Assembly (NCBI GenBank): GCA_001600875.1
Contig: BCLD01000002.1
Span: 1,481,488 to 1,499,193, forward strand
Origin: Solicoccozyma terricola
Lineage: Eukaryota; Basidiomycota; Tremellomycetes; Filobasidiales; Piskurozymaceae
Length of the DNA stretch: 17,706 nt
Direction of reading: 5' to 3'
Both the position numbers and the translations under genes were made by a program. Positions 1 to 11,109 of the stretch are shown piece by piece. The first letter of the stretch is position 1; each line of letters opens with the position of its first letter. A model generated the notes under the pieces. The model saw only the letters and a program-made list of their open reading frames with translations. It did not search any database and had not been told where the DNA came from.

Positions 1-120
1 ATGAAAAGAGAGAGAAAATGGTTCTCATTTGGGGTTTTGAGAAGCGAAAGGGATTCGGAGTTGGAGTGTGGAGCAAGGAAAGGGGGGGGGGGNGGGGGGG
101 GGAGAAGGGGGGAATCATGG

Positions 121-128
121 TATAAAAG
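121..128 (+). promoter_or_regulatory. TATA-box-like sequence
   Basis: The sequence TATAAAAG is an exact match to the common TATA box. It lies about 130 nt upstream of the ATG at 260, but no convincing coding region follows, so its role is uncertain. Confidence 0.25.
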
Positions 129-1008
129 CTGGATGTTTTTGGTCATGTTTTTTGGGAAGTGGGGTCGACACTTACTTGCTTTCAACATCAAATCACACCA
201 CACCACACCACGCTACACTTCCATCGCCCCCTCATTTTCAGAATCTCAATCTCACACCGATGCCTATCCCGGATGACCAAGCACGGAAGATAGCCGCGAA
301 GTTTTTCGAAGTGGTATGAATGGTCAGATAGCGCTTTATCGACAACGCTGACATAACACCATAAAACTCCCTCTTCTCTCCCTTCCAATCATCTCCTTTT
401 CTGAGTTGCCCTAATGCAATGGTATATTTGCAATAAATCAGATCCAATACTTCTCTCTGTATCTGACTCTCGTGCTCTCGTGCTCGTTATCATCCACTTC
501 TCTTTAATTGGATTGAGAATCATACATTTCTGATTCGCAATCATTTCTTAAAGGAAGATAATCAAAGGAAATGAAATGGTTCTCATTAGGACTATGAGGA
601 GGGAGGGAGGGGGGCCGGGGGTAGTGATTTCTTGGAGTCTCTCATTCGATCGGCGCAAAGACGATGACGACAACAGTTGGACCACGGAGAATTCTGGTTA
701 TCGGATAACCAGGAAGAGAGACCAGTCACATTTGTTGAAAGAGAAGAAATGAGTCGTCATTGTCAGAGATGCAGCCGTAGAGAGGCGGCAGCCCGGCTTG
801 ATTTGTGCAAACCTCTTGGAGGTCAAACCATCCTTCTGCCATCTTTACACTGCCCGATCGCCCGTCAGTCGATCCCATCACGGACTTGGGGAAGAGATGG
901 CCCAGGGGATGGGAATCCCAAACATGAAATCGAAATGATGAAATGATCCAGAGTTGCTTTTCCCATTCATGGTACGGTGGCGGTGGCGGTGGAATGCTGT
1001 GCGGTGTG

Positions 1009-1018
1009 ATTACGTCAT
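1009..1018 (+). promoter_or_regulatory. CRE/ATF-like palindrome upstream of the zinc-ribbon gene
   Basis: ATTACGTCAT resembles the binding sites of bZIP factors of the ATF/CREB class (core ACGT). It lies 128 nt upstream of the proposed start codon at 1146. A single match of this length can occur by chance. Confidence 0.25.
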
Positions 1019-1145
1019 CAATGTTGAAACAGAATCAATTCGTCGACCATCCATTCCTTTCAACCAGAGCACCACCTATTCATTTCTTCACGCACAGCAC
1101 CCAAACGCTCTCTTCCACTTAGTTCATACCAAGAAGCTTGGAACT

Positions 1146-2080
1146 ATGGCAATCTGCATCCCATTATCATGTATGTCCCATCCTCCTGGAATCATAAATC
1201 TTGCTGTTCTTTGGCAATACGGCTGTGTGCTGATGTGTTCCCTCCCTCTTCCCCCTTTCAAACATTAAAAAGTCGGTTGTCCAACCAAGGTGAATTCGTT
1301 TTCCTTTACCATTCACTCATCCGCCTAGTCCATGCATTACTGATCGTCATTTTTTTTTACCAAACTACGAATGCCCGTTTTCAGATCAAACAAGAAGGAG
1401 AAATTGGACAAGCGAGAGTATGTCCGAATTGTCATAATGGTAAGTTGTTTTCCGATTCCCACAATGTATACCTTCCTACCTAACTGAAAAGAACCACCTG
1501 CTGGGACTATCACCCCCGGATTAGCAAGTGTGATTCAAGCTAGATCGAGAACATGGTTTGAATTTTGCTTTGTTCCTCTTTTCGTGAGTAGAACTTTTGT
1601 GATGGGGGAGAGTTTGACTCGCCGTGTGTGGGGGGGGGGGGGGAGGAGCTCATTTGGGAAGAACGATATGCACGGTGCTTCATTCATTTGATTCTTAATA
1701 TTCAACAACACTTTTCAGCCATTCTCAACGGATCATATTTGGCTTTGTACTATTTGCAGTAAGTCGTCACACTCCGTTTTTTTGGCTTAACTCTATAATC
1801 CCTAATACCTGTTTTGGGTGGGGATTTTCTTTTTTAACAGATTGGCAAATCGAACAAGGAGGTACATTTCAACCTCAAATAGCAGGAGCAGGATACGCTC
1901 ACCCTGGACAGTAAGCATTGACCTGTTAATTCTCGTGTGTTTTTGAAAGAACGCTCGGCGGGACTGATCGATGTTGAGGGGTTGGTGGACTTTAGATTCC
2001 AACAACCGGGTTATGGACCTCCTCAAGGTGGGTATATGATACCTCCCCCACAACAACCAGGTTATAAAGTATCAAGTTGA
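1146..2080 (+). CDS. Small zinc-ribbon protein, seven exons
   Basis: Exons 1146-1170, 1273-1289, 1385-1439, 1525-1583, 1719-1758, 1841-1910 and 1996-2080 join in phase to 351 nt, a 116-residue protein ending at TGA 2078-2080. It has two CxxC pairs, CPNC (residues 27-30) and CTIC (62-65), with the conserved block RTWFEFCFVPLFPFSTDHIW between them. This is the layout of the small fungal zinc-ribbon family (zinc_ribbon_15 type, sometimes mislabelled 'rhodopsin family'), whose function is unknown. The tail (from about residue 80) is rich in Pro, Gly, Gln and Tyr (PGYGPPQGGY), like a flexible low-complexity tail. Exon 2 is only 17 nt and its acceptor AAAAAG is weak; it was chosen because it gives the family-like FGCPTK followed by IKQEG and because phases fit. 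The start codon is therefore the least certain part. I see no signal peptide or clear membrane segment. Confidence 0.82.
1630..1643. repeat. G homopolymer (14 nt) in zinc-ribbon gene intron
   Basis: A run of 14 G lies in the intron between the exons ending at 1583 and starting at 1719. It belongs to a window-wide pattern of G or C runs in introns. Confidence 0.9.
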
Positions 2081-2169
2081 GAGAAGAGTACCGCGCCAGA
2101 AATCGTCGTTTTGGTTGTAAAGTTCGCATATAATACGATATCTTTTTGTTGTTGTATTGTATTGTATAC

Positions 2170-2178
2170 ATGTAAATA
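2170..2178 (+). terminator. Candidate poly(A) signal and Puf-like site, zinc-ribbon gene 3'UTR
   Basis: The stretch ATGTAAATA lies about 90 nt after the stop codon. It contains ATGTAAA, which fits the AUGHAAH polyadenylation motif reported for Cryptococcus, and TGTAAATA, which fits the Pumilio/Puf consensus UGUANAUA. The two readings overlap, so only one may be real. It lies in the 197-bp gap between two convergent genes. Confidence 0.4.
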
Positions 2179-2277
2179 TGATCCCTTCGTCTGCCACGCA
2201 CGATATCAAGATGAGAGATTCGGAAATACTGAAACGCGCAAAGGGGCCTGGCCACTCTTCCATCCAACTTTGTCAAA

Positions 2278-5200
2278 TCATCGTCTACCACCCTTCTTCT
2301 TCTTTCCCGAATCTTCACCATCGGATTCAATTTCGCCTCGTTCGATGCGCTTTCGGTCGTCTAAAGGGGGGGAGGAGGAAGGGCGAAGTGTTAGAGAGAC
2401 TTCGGGTCACGGCTCATCGAAAACCTCCCTCACCTTTCTCGGCTTTTTTCTCCATCTCATCCCAATCCAATCCCTCCTCGGATTCGGCTGCGGATCCGGC
2501 TGGCAGGTGAGAGAAGGTGGGTGAGAGAAGGTCATCAGGATCAAGGTTTGCTGGCTGGCTGGGCTGGGTTGGGGTGATAGATAAATGAGAAAATGATTTC
2601 ACAACTCACCATCCTCATCTTCATCATCGTCATCTGCAAAGTCTGAGAGAAGAGAAAGCAGAAAAAGTTAAGCCAGGGTTCATCAATTCGCCCTACGCAC
2701 AGGGGGACCGATCGACCACCCACCTGATTCGTCTTCTTCTTCACTGTCGTCACTGGAATCCGGATCAACGTCGCTAGCCTCAAACGCAGATTCTTCGCTT
2801 GACTCGTCCTCGCCGTCCTCCTGTAACAGAGAAGGGGGAGAGGGAGAGGGAAAGAAACATGATCTTCAGCTGGTGGTTGACATAACCGCGGCGCGAACAG
2901 ACACTCACGTCCTCGCCCTCGCCAGTCAGGAAACTCCATCCACCCATCTTGTAAAACTCGTATGGGTCATCATTGATGGTCTTGATGATGGCAGGCCATG
3001 ACAAGTTCACGGGACCCTCCGACGTAGGGATGTCAACGGAACTATTGGAAAAAACATGTCACCGTAAGTCCCACCTCGTCCCCCTCCTCCCTACATGATA
3101 AGCAACCACTCACTCCAACCAATCCTTCACATCATCCAGCGCTTCCATCGGTACCGAGTTTATATGTACCGGCGGCCTAGTGAAATCGGTAAACACGAAA
3201 ACCATGTCGAAATGCTTGAGACCGAATTGCACCCTTTCCAGATGGACGACCTCGATCTCATTCAGGGTGATGACGAGGAAAGGCAGTTCAGTGAGGTGAA
3301 CGAGACAGTCCGTCGTAGGTTGCAATAGCACACTCGTCCTGAAGGGCACACCATTGAATCCGAGTTCGCGGAATGGAATGTCCACCTCGAACTCAAAGTT
3401 TTGAGTTTCCGCGACTTCTGAAATCCGCTGCGCAAAGCTCTGGAACTCCTTGTTCAGCATCTGGCGGCGCTTGCGTTCTTCCTGCTCCTGTTCGATCTCA
3501 TCCTCGTCACCATATCGGGTCTTGCGCTTTCGGTTACCGGTTTCCTCAAAGGCGGTGTCGGAAATCTCGCGGATGAATTGGACGTCCTGGAAGTACACTT
3601 GGGGCGTCAGCGGAAGCTCATGCATAGAAGGCGTACCATATCTTCAAACTCGTTTCACCTTTGTCTTTTTCTTTCCGTTGATGAGGATGGGTGCGCGTAG
3701 GTGTATGTGGAGGATGACGAACATCTCACGGTCGCACGGTTGGAAGAACAGATGCTTCATGTTACTGAATAGCAAGTCTGGGTGTGAGATTGCGCTCGGT
3801 CGTCAGAATTGCATTCTCCCGCGGGGAAAATGTCACTTGTCCGCCACTCACCAACTTTCTGACCACTGGAAGAATAGTAACGGACACCGTTGGTGTGAAT
3901 CTCCAGTTCTCCGGGCATGTTTCGCTTGTTGTCGAGAGCTGGCCGAACCTGAACGTCGGAAAGTTTCTGCGGTCGGCGGCCTGGTAGGGGAACGACGTGT
4001 TCAGCCGAGTAAACGCTTTCTCTCCCGGCATCTCCCACCCACCCTTTATCTCGATCAACTTCTCTTGCTCGACGACATCTGCCAACTCTCTCCTATCCGT
4101 TTCACGCTTGTTCTGGGTCTTGCGCATGTTGGTAATTTGATCCGCAACCTTGGACATGTGCCTTGCGTCAGTCGACCGGAAGGTCGCACTGCGGACAAAG
4201 GTGGCGTTGGGATCCTCGAATGGCTGAGGGCGGGAGATGGGATAAGCGGGTGAATGTGAGGGGGGGCAGAAAATTCCGTCATGCTTACCGTATCCTCCTT
4301 CTTTCCCAAAATCTGACCTGGCGACTGGAAGTTGATGCGAAGAACGGTGTATTCGCCTTCGTCTGTCTTGCTGACGTTTTTGATGGTATTGATGTGGAAG
4401 GGCACGGCGCCGCCAGAGATGGGAAGAATAACTGTATTCCTCTGTTCATCGACGTGTATCCTGCGATCCTGGACGACCGAAGGCAATTGATCCTCCCTCT
4501 TGTAACTCTCATACTTGCGGAAAACCTTGGCTTGGTCGTTCGAGCCACCCTCCTTGCCATGCTTGAACTTTTGAAGTCCTCGCTGTTGGATTTTGGCGTG
4601 GAGCTCGGACTGATGTTGTTTCATGACAGCAGCTTTCGATTCGTCGACCTCCTTGCCTTGTCCTCGGGTCTTGGCTCGAAGCACTTTGTTGCCAACTACA
4701 TTTCCAGAGACCTTTGGTGCTTTGTCGTGTTTCGTCGGCTTGACGTCTTCCTCGGATCCTTCGTCCTACAGGGCGGGTGAAATCGAGGTCAGCTAGGGCC
4801 AAAACTGGGTCAACACAACTCGGGCAGACTAACGCCTTCATCCAAGATGACCTCGTGAGGTCGCTTCGTGCCTTCGGTCAACAGGATGCCGCTTTCCTTG
4901 CCGACCTTGACCGTATCAGCCAATAGGAGAGCGTAGCTGGGATGAAAGTACGGTCGATCAGTTGGTAGGCCCGCGCCGTTCAAACTGCCGACAGACCCAC
5001 ATCTTGCCCTTGTTCTTGGGATCCGGTAGACCACCAAATCCGATATACAGAACAAATACCATGTTCTCCTTCAACGGCTTTTCATTCTTCGGTCCAATTA
5101 CCCAAGCACTATCACGAAAGTCAATACCAGTCTGAGAACGATGGCGAAATGTCAGCGTGAAAAAAACAAAAAAGGTGCATCACAAACCGATCCGAGGCCA

Positions 5201-5770
5201 TACGCACACCATGACCCAATGTCTTTGGGAACGAGGCTTCCAGCTCCGGTTTCTTCTCCTTGACGTATGCCAACGCGTCAGCGTAGACGTCCTTTGCGCG
5301 AACACCAGCTTTCATCTTCTTCAACACATGTTGTTGGAGATCGAGGAGGAAGTTGTAGTTTGCTTCTTGACTCTGAGAGAGATTATATACGACGATAATC
5401 AGCAAGGCAAAATCCGCTCCGTTTCTACCAACACCGATCACTCACCTTATCCGGTCCAATCAGAAACGTTCTCGAGATATTACTGCAATACTCCTTGTAC
5501 TTGATTCCCATAGACGCCAAGATGACACCAGATTTTAAATCATCCGCGTTACTTTCCGCGGAAATCTTGAGATCATATTTTCCTCCCGATTGAATGATGG
5601 GTGTATAGATCCAATCCGAGTTGGAAAAATCTACATCTCCTAGTTGAGGGTTCTTCTTCCAAATCTTCATATCGGGGCCTTTCGAGTCGTTACCGATTTT
5701 CTCCTCGATCATGCTGAGGCATTCGGACATCTTGGTGTCAGTGACCTAGTCTGAAAAAATAACCACTCCG

Positions 5771-5836
<66 letters not shown>

Positions 5837-7332
5837 TCTTCTCCCCAACTCACGAAGCAAAATTCTCATGCGAGATCTTACTATCCTTATCGATAATACT
5901 CTCCATCTTCGGCTTGAAATAATATTGCATGACAGTAGAACATAATCGAGACGCCGTAAGATGATGTTTCTGTGAAGGCAAACCCAACCCCCAATCACTC
6001 GCGTCAGTCCACGTTAAAAAAATACAGAGATCGCCTTGGGTGAGATATGAAAAGAAAGAACAACATACGAGTTCCTGTGGATCTTTAGGAGCGAGTATCA
6101 CTGAGATTGAAGATGTGATATCTTGAAGTTTGATTTCATCACTTTTTGCTTTGATGCTATGAACGACGACGACGACGAAAAAAAAAACCAACCCCGAGCA
6201 GAATTCGATTCATTATTCAGTCACCTTTTACACTTTTTTTTGTGTGTGTGTGGGGGGCGGGGGGGGAATTCAAACGGGAAAGAATCCCCAACACCGACTT
6301 ACATTTTATTCCAATCATCCGCCAATTTCCCTTTACTTTGATCCTTTGCGAAATGACCAATCGTTACCGTCTCAGATATAATACCATCGACGTAATTTTG
6401 AAGAACATCTGAGGGGTGGTTGGTTACATGAGGAAAGAAAAAAAACCCCCCAATTCGTTCAGAGAAAGTGAGTCCTGGATCCCTGAGATTTCGATTTTTT
6501 TTTTGGTTTTTCTAAACATACCAAAAGCAGCCTTTGAGTCTTTCGGTCTTGATAAAATCTCCAACTCGATTGATCCTCCTTGCAATTGATTGAGGATTTT
6601 AGCTATGAAAAACCAAGCCCAACAACCGACGTTTCATATCAGCCAACCGACTAATTCAACTTTTGCGAGGGGGTTGGGTAATACGTACTCTTTGATTGAG
6701 ATGTTATTATTGTGATTTTATTCTTCCCATCAGGTCGAGAGAATACGATGATAGTTGAAGGGAATTCGTATCCTAATAGGTAAGTCTAACCAAACGTAAC
6801 ACCAAGAAGAAGAAGAAGAAGACAACAAAAAAGGAAGAGAGAAATTTCCCCGCCCCGTTTAGCAAGTCAAAAAACCCCGAAGTGGTAACCACCATTAAAC
6901 AACCAACAGACACTCAACCTGCAATTGAACACTCTTCTTCGTCGTACCTAATTCTTCATCCGCGTCTCCTGCAAGGATCAGAATATGTTCTACGTTGCGA
7001 AGTGATTCAAGATCCTGTTCATTATTTGCATGCTGTGTGTGCGTGTGTGTATGTAGCAATCGTAGACACCAATAAGTGTAAGGGTTCAGGATTGGTAAGT
7101 AGAGAGAGAAAGGGAGAGACGGTATGGATCGGATGGAGTTTAGAATGTACAGGGAGAAAGTAAGGTTCGAAGTTGAACGGTCAGCGTCTCAAAGTCCATG
7201 TTATTCTCGTCTCCCAACGACGAGAGAAGAGCTGCTGCGGCGGCGGGCGGGGGGATAACGTACATTCCATTCCTCGAAAATCCTCTTCGCACGAGAGAAA
7301 AACGCCGAGGAATCTAATGTGATATCGCTCAT
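2278..7332 (-). CDS. SPT16: FACT complex subunit Spt16 (histone chaperone)
   Basis: Spt16 pairs with Pob3 (SSRP1) in FACT, which takes apart and rebuilds nucleosomes ahead of and behind polymerases in the nucleus. Exons, 5' to 3': 7332-7264, 7032-6919, 6785-6689, 6602-6522, 6408-6303, 6156-6069, 5969-5854, 5745-5446, 5372-5208, 5131-5001, 4936-4834, 4765-4289, 4214-4043, 3980-3852, 3777-3659, 3586-3114, 3041-2909, 2820-2724, 2642-2610, 2499-2434, 2360-2278. They give about 1050 residues, normal for the family. The N-terminal peptidase-M24-like domain (about 1-450) has [17 protein letters not shown] and [12 protein letters not shown]; this fold is catalytically dead in Spt16. The middle histone-binding domain has [18 protein letters not shown] and [13 protein letters not shown]. 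The tail (from about 955) is very acidic and ends in a basic KKKKGGRR. All phases join except between the exons ending 5854 and starting 5745, where one extra base breaks the frame. Confidence 0.95.
5771..5834. repeat. 64-nt C homopolymer in an SPT16 intron
   Basis: An unbroken run of 64 C (G in the SPT16 transcript) fills most of the intron between the exons ending at 5854 and starting at 5745. It begins 19 nt after the donor. This is the longest homopolymer in the window, and the same junction has the SPT16 frame break. Confidence 0.95.
6237..6267. repeat. GT-repeat and G-rich stretch in an SPT16 intron
   Basis: A (TG)n run followed by interrupted G runs lies in the intron between the exons ending at 6303 and starting at 6156. 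It is a simple low-complexity sequence with no seen function. Confidence 0.6.
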
Positions 7333-7471
7333 GACGGGAGGGTTTGGTGGAAGTGGTGGTTGGTTGGTGGGAGTTGGGAAGTCGACCCTGGATGATTCCT
7401 TGGTGGGCTAATGCAAGCACCGATATACCGCGTCGAAGCGGTGATTGCAACGAGACTGCGTTCGATGTGAC

Positions 7472-7508
7472 TGATGCTGATGCTGATGCTGACGCTGATG
7501 CTGATGCT
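7472..7508. repeat. Imperfect GCTGAT hexamer repeat upstream of SPT16
   Basis: About six copies of GCTGAT (one with GCTGAC) stand about 140-175 nt upstream of the SPT16 start codon. In the transcript sense it reads ATCAGC repeats. Apparent Ser-Ile or Asp-Ala frames across it are a by-product of the repeat. Confidence 0.8.
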
Positions 7509-7876
7509 GTACCCTCCCACCTCCTCCTCACCCTCACCACCTCCTCCTCTCCTCACCGTCACCGTCGCGTCCTGTTCTCCCGATCTGGATCACGTGACTC
7601 GAACATTCTCTATAACCATTCAAGTACAATCACGTAGGTAGGTAGGGAGGGGAGGTAGGGAGGGAGGTATTCATCCAAACAGTCATTAGAGAATATGGGG
7701 TGTTCAGTCGATGGTTGGGACACGGACACATGGAGGGTAATAAAGCCAAGGGGGAAAGGGTATCGATCGAGGGAAACAAATGCCGAATTGTTGCTATGTG
7801 GTTGGATGATGGATAGGGAGGGATAAGGGGATTGGTAGGGATTTTCGTTTGGAAGAGGAGGGGTTTCTTCGTTCGA

Positions 7877-7883
7877 TTTTCAT
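7877..7883 (-). terminator. Candidate poly(A) signal, striatin gene
   Basis: On the - strand this reads ATGAAAA, which fits the AUGHAAH motif reported for Cryptococcus. It lies about 110 nt after the striatin stop codon, a plausible 3'UTR distance. Confidence 0.35.
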
Positions 7884-7993
7884 TTCGTGGATTCGACAAG
7901 TCTGGATGGAAAAGCTTGTTTCAGAGAAAAGAAAGAGAGGGAGAGGGAGAGAGAGACGGTTTCAACGTCACACGACATTCTCAAGACTCACCA

Positions 7994-10900
7994 TCACTTC
8001 GTTTTCACATACACTCTAACAACACCATCACCACCCGCAGTACTCATCACTCCATCCAAGCCACCTTCCTTGAACGTAACCTTCAATACCCCTTGTTCTC
8101 CCTTTTTCCGATGTAATGTCCAATCCTGTACACATTCTTGACTGTCCATGTTCCATAATTTAGTGGAACAATCGTCTCCGGCTGTGGCGAATATGGATGA
8201 TGAAGTTGGATCGATGGAGATCGAGTTGATTGAGGATGTGTGTGCGGAGAAGGAGGCAGTTTGGTGGGCTGATAATGGTGCCGCCGGGTAGGGGGGTGTG
8301 GGGGGGGGAGGGGCGTGGCAGACATCAGTAGGGAAAATACGATCGAGAGACAGAGACAGAGGGTTGCTCACCGGTACTGGCGTCAAAGAACCGAACTCGA
8401 CCATCGTCATATCCTACGATGACAACCGGTAATGTCGGATGACAGACAACGGCGTTTGCAGCAGCAACCGTTGCGTCTTAGACGGATAAAAAAGACAGAA
8501 ATCAGCAAACGAAACCCCCCCCCCCCCCTTCCCCCCTCTCCCCACCGCGGGAAAGGATATCTGTTTCCACTCACCATCCTCATCTTTCGTCGGTACGAAT
8601 TCCAACATCATCCTACCCGTATTCACTTCATATAGTTTAACCAACCCATTCGTGAACCCAATCAAGACATTTCTCCAATCCACTGGGTAACTACCGATCG
8701 CAACCGGTGTCGGAGCGTCTTCATCCCCACTCTCATCATATCTCCAACTTGAAAACAAAGGTACACCAGCTAAAGTCGCATCCCACACTTTCACCGTTCC
8801 ATCTGCACATGCTGAAACCAAATATCCTTCCGGATCAGCTTTGGAAGGAATCAGCGACAGATCCCAGATCGCATCGGTGTGACCGACGACAGTGGCTAGG
8901 GAGAGGGTTGGATCGTATGCAGAGTAGGTTTCATGTGAGGAATCAGGGTAAGACCATACTCGAATGACGCTGTCCAGGGAAGCGGAGAAAATACGCCGTC
9001 GCGAGTGGGAAATGGCGATCGAAGTCACGGCGGAGGTATGGCCGCGATAAGTGATTTGTGGTTCAGTTTCAGTTCCAGGTCTGTGACGTGGGCGTTTCGT
9101 GGTGGTTGTTTACTCCTAATATTCTCTCAACAGCTTAGAGAAGAGACAACACTCACTTGCCGTGTATCAACGCTGCCATGTCCATTCGCCATAGCTTGAT
9201 GGTGCAGTCCGTAGAAGCAGATGCGAGCGTTCCCTCGGGACCAAATGCAACAGAATTGACCGCGTCGAGGTGGCTTAAGGTAAGAGTCGATTTAAAATCA
9301 GTTCATCGCCAGGGTAAAGCATGGGGAGAGATGTCGCGATCACCTTCGAAGCTGCCGCACAGGCTTCCAAATCCGTTCTGTACGATCTGCCCTCGTCAAA
9401 GACTCGCTCGCGGTTTCAGCGTGGTCCTCTATAGATTCCAATGTTGATTCCACGAGGCGGGAGGTGGAATCAGCTGCCGAGGGTTTGGGAGAGAAGCAGT
9501 CTTAAGCGTTGGATTCGCGGTCCGACGAGTGCTACTGAACTCACTAGACATCAAAGGAACGCCATTTTCTGCCCGCTGTTCAGCCTGTGGTTAGAAAAAT
9601 GTACGAGTTCAATGATATCCTCAATCTTGCACCGGGCAACTATTTATCCCACCCACCTGCTCAATCCTTTGATTCGCCAACCTCAGCGCATCCTTCCAAG
9701 CCTCCTTACTTTCCGGCTTGTAAATCGCCGTCAACAACTGCTGCTGTTCATTCGAACCGGCGGTATCTCCATTCACGCCGTTGACATATTGTGGTCGATC
9801 GGTCTCATTCTCATTCGCGGCTTGAACAGCAACACTCTTCATCTCGTCCTTTTTGTCCTTTTCTTTTTCCTTTTCCTTTTCCATCTCCTTTTCCTTTTCC
9901 TTTTCAAAGATGGATGGAATTGGTTCTTCAGATAATACTTTTTTAGGACGTATAGCGAGTGAACCTAGCGCAGTTGAATTGACCGGTTCCCCGCCGTTCG
10001 CACTCCCGCCCTCCACGCCGTCGACAGAGGACGGACCGGAGATCGAGAGTGGGATACGCGAAGGCAGAGGATTCAAAGCTCCAGGAGACGTGAGGTATGA
10101 TATCTCTTGGAGGCATCTGTAAAAGCGCCCCGGGATTTCATCTTTAGCCTCCCCCATCCCATCAGACCAAACCCTGCTCCGCCCTCCCCCCCCTCCCTCA
10201 CTCACTGCTTGAGATACTCTCTACTCCTAGCTCGAGCTTTCGGGTCCCTAGCCGCAAAAGCCACCGAGCTCTTCCACCCTGACCCAACTGCTGATTCAGG
10301 TCCAACAACCGAGTTTGCCTTTCCATCGACAGACGATGATTTCCCAACTTTCGACTCGGATTGACCATTCGTTTGTTCCATCTGCTTGTTGTCAGTGGTT
10401 GACGGTTTCGCCTTGGTATTCTCCTTTTCCTCTTCGATTGATTTTGTATTAACAGGTGGTTGTGAAGGAGAACCACTAGATGTTGTAGAAACCGATGGAT
10501 TCACGACGATCGGTCCATTTAGTGATTTCGACCTGAGGTCGGATAATCCCAAAAAATGTTATCAATTCGCCCCAACCGTCCGTCCATCCATCCATCCATC
10601 CATCCATCCATCCTCTCGCTAGAAAGAAAACGAAATGAACCCACCTCTCCTGCTTCAAAGCAAACTCCAACATCTTAACCCTCCTACTCAGATCAACCCT
10701 AACATTCTCACTTGATCGTTTCACACCTTCTAATAATGCGATTCTAGCTCGTAGATCCGCACGTTCGATTTCCCATTCATTTCGTTCCCGTTCCCATCTA
10801 AAATGTAATCCAACGCACCCCCACGCCCAAGGTTTTCACAATAAAAAAAAAGTTGCCCATTCGTTTTCATTAATTTTAAATGAACCCCGCACCCGGGTTG

Positions 10901-11076
10901 AGATTAACTGCACGTTGTGGGATGTAGAAACTCACCTTCGCCATTCCGATTGAAGAAAATGTAATATCCCAGGTAATGTCATTTCATTCCCTAGTCCTCC
11001 TGCTTGAACCGATTGAGGAGCAGGAACTGAATTCGCTTGTGGGTCTTGTTGTTGTTGTTGCTGTTGTTGTTGTTGC

Positions 11077-11109
<33 letters not shown>

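Larger units (their letters stand above)
1..1145. other. Left flank without a supportable gene
   Basis: No reading frame here looks like a conserved protein. What can be seen is an interrupted G run with one unknown base (82-102), a TATA-like sequence TATAAAAG at 121-128, a short open stretch from ATG 260 that stops after 19 codons unless spliced at GTATGA (314), and a second ATG at 664 giving 14 codons (ending RRILVIG) before a stop. A sequence ATTACGTCAT lies at 1009-1018, upstream of the zinc-ribbon gene. The stretch could be an intergenic region, or could hold a gene broken by sequence errors; I cannot decide. Confidence 0.5.
7333..7993. other. Intergenic region: SPT16 promoter and striatin 3' end
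   Basis: This 661-bp stretch lies between the SPT16 start and the striatin stop, both on the - strand. It should hold the 3'UTR of the striatin gene (right part) and the promoter and leader of SPT16 (left part). Visible are a (GCTGAT)n-like repeat at about 7472-7508, a GGTAG/GGGA-rich stretch at 7636-7670 and a purine-rich GAGAG stretch around 7930-7955. I see no gene. Confidence 0.6.

Noticed and set aside
1..276. Open frame from base 1 through the G run
   Set aside because: It crosses an N-containing G run, has no family-like sequence and is open mainly by chance.
677..946. 89-codon open frame on the + strand
   Set aside because: Composition and sequence resemble no family I know; no splice sites link it to a neighbour.
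3450..4253. 267-codon open frame on the + strand
   Set aside because: It lies antisense to well-conserved SPT16 exons and resembles no protein family.
7344..7637. Frames with Asp-Ala or Ser-Ile repeats
   Set aside because: They arise from the GCTGAT repeat upstream of SPT16 and have no conserved flanks.
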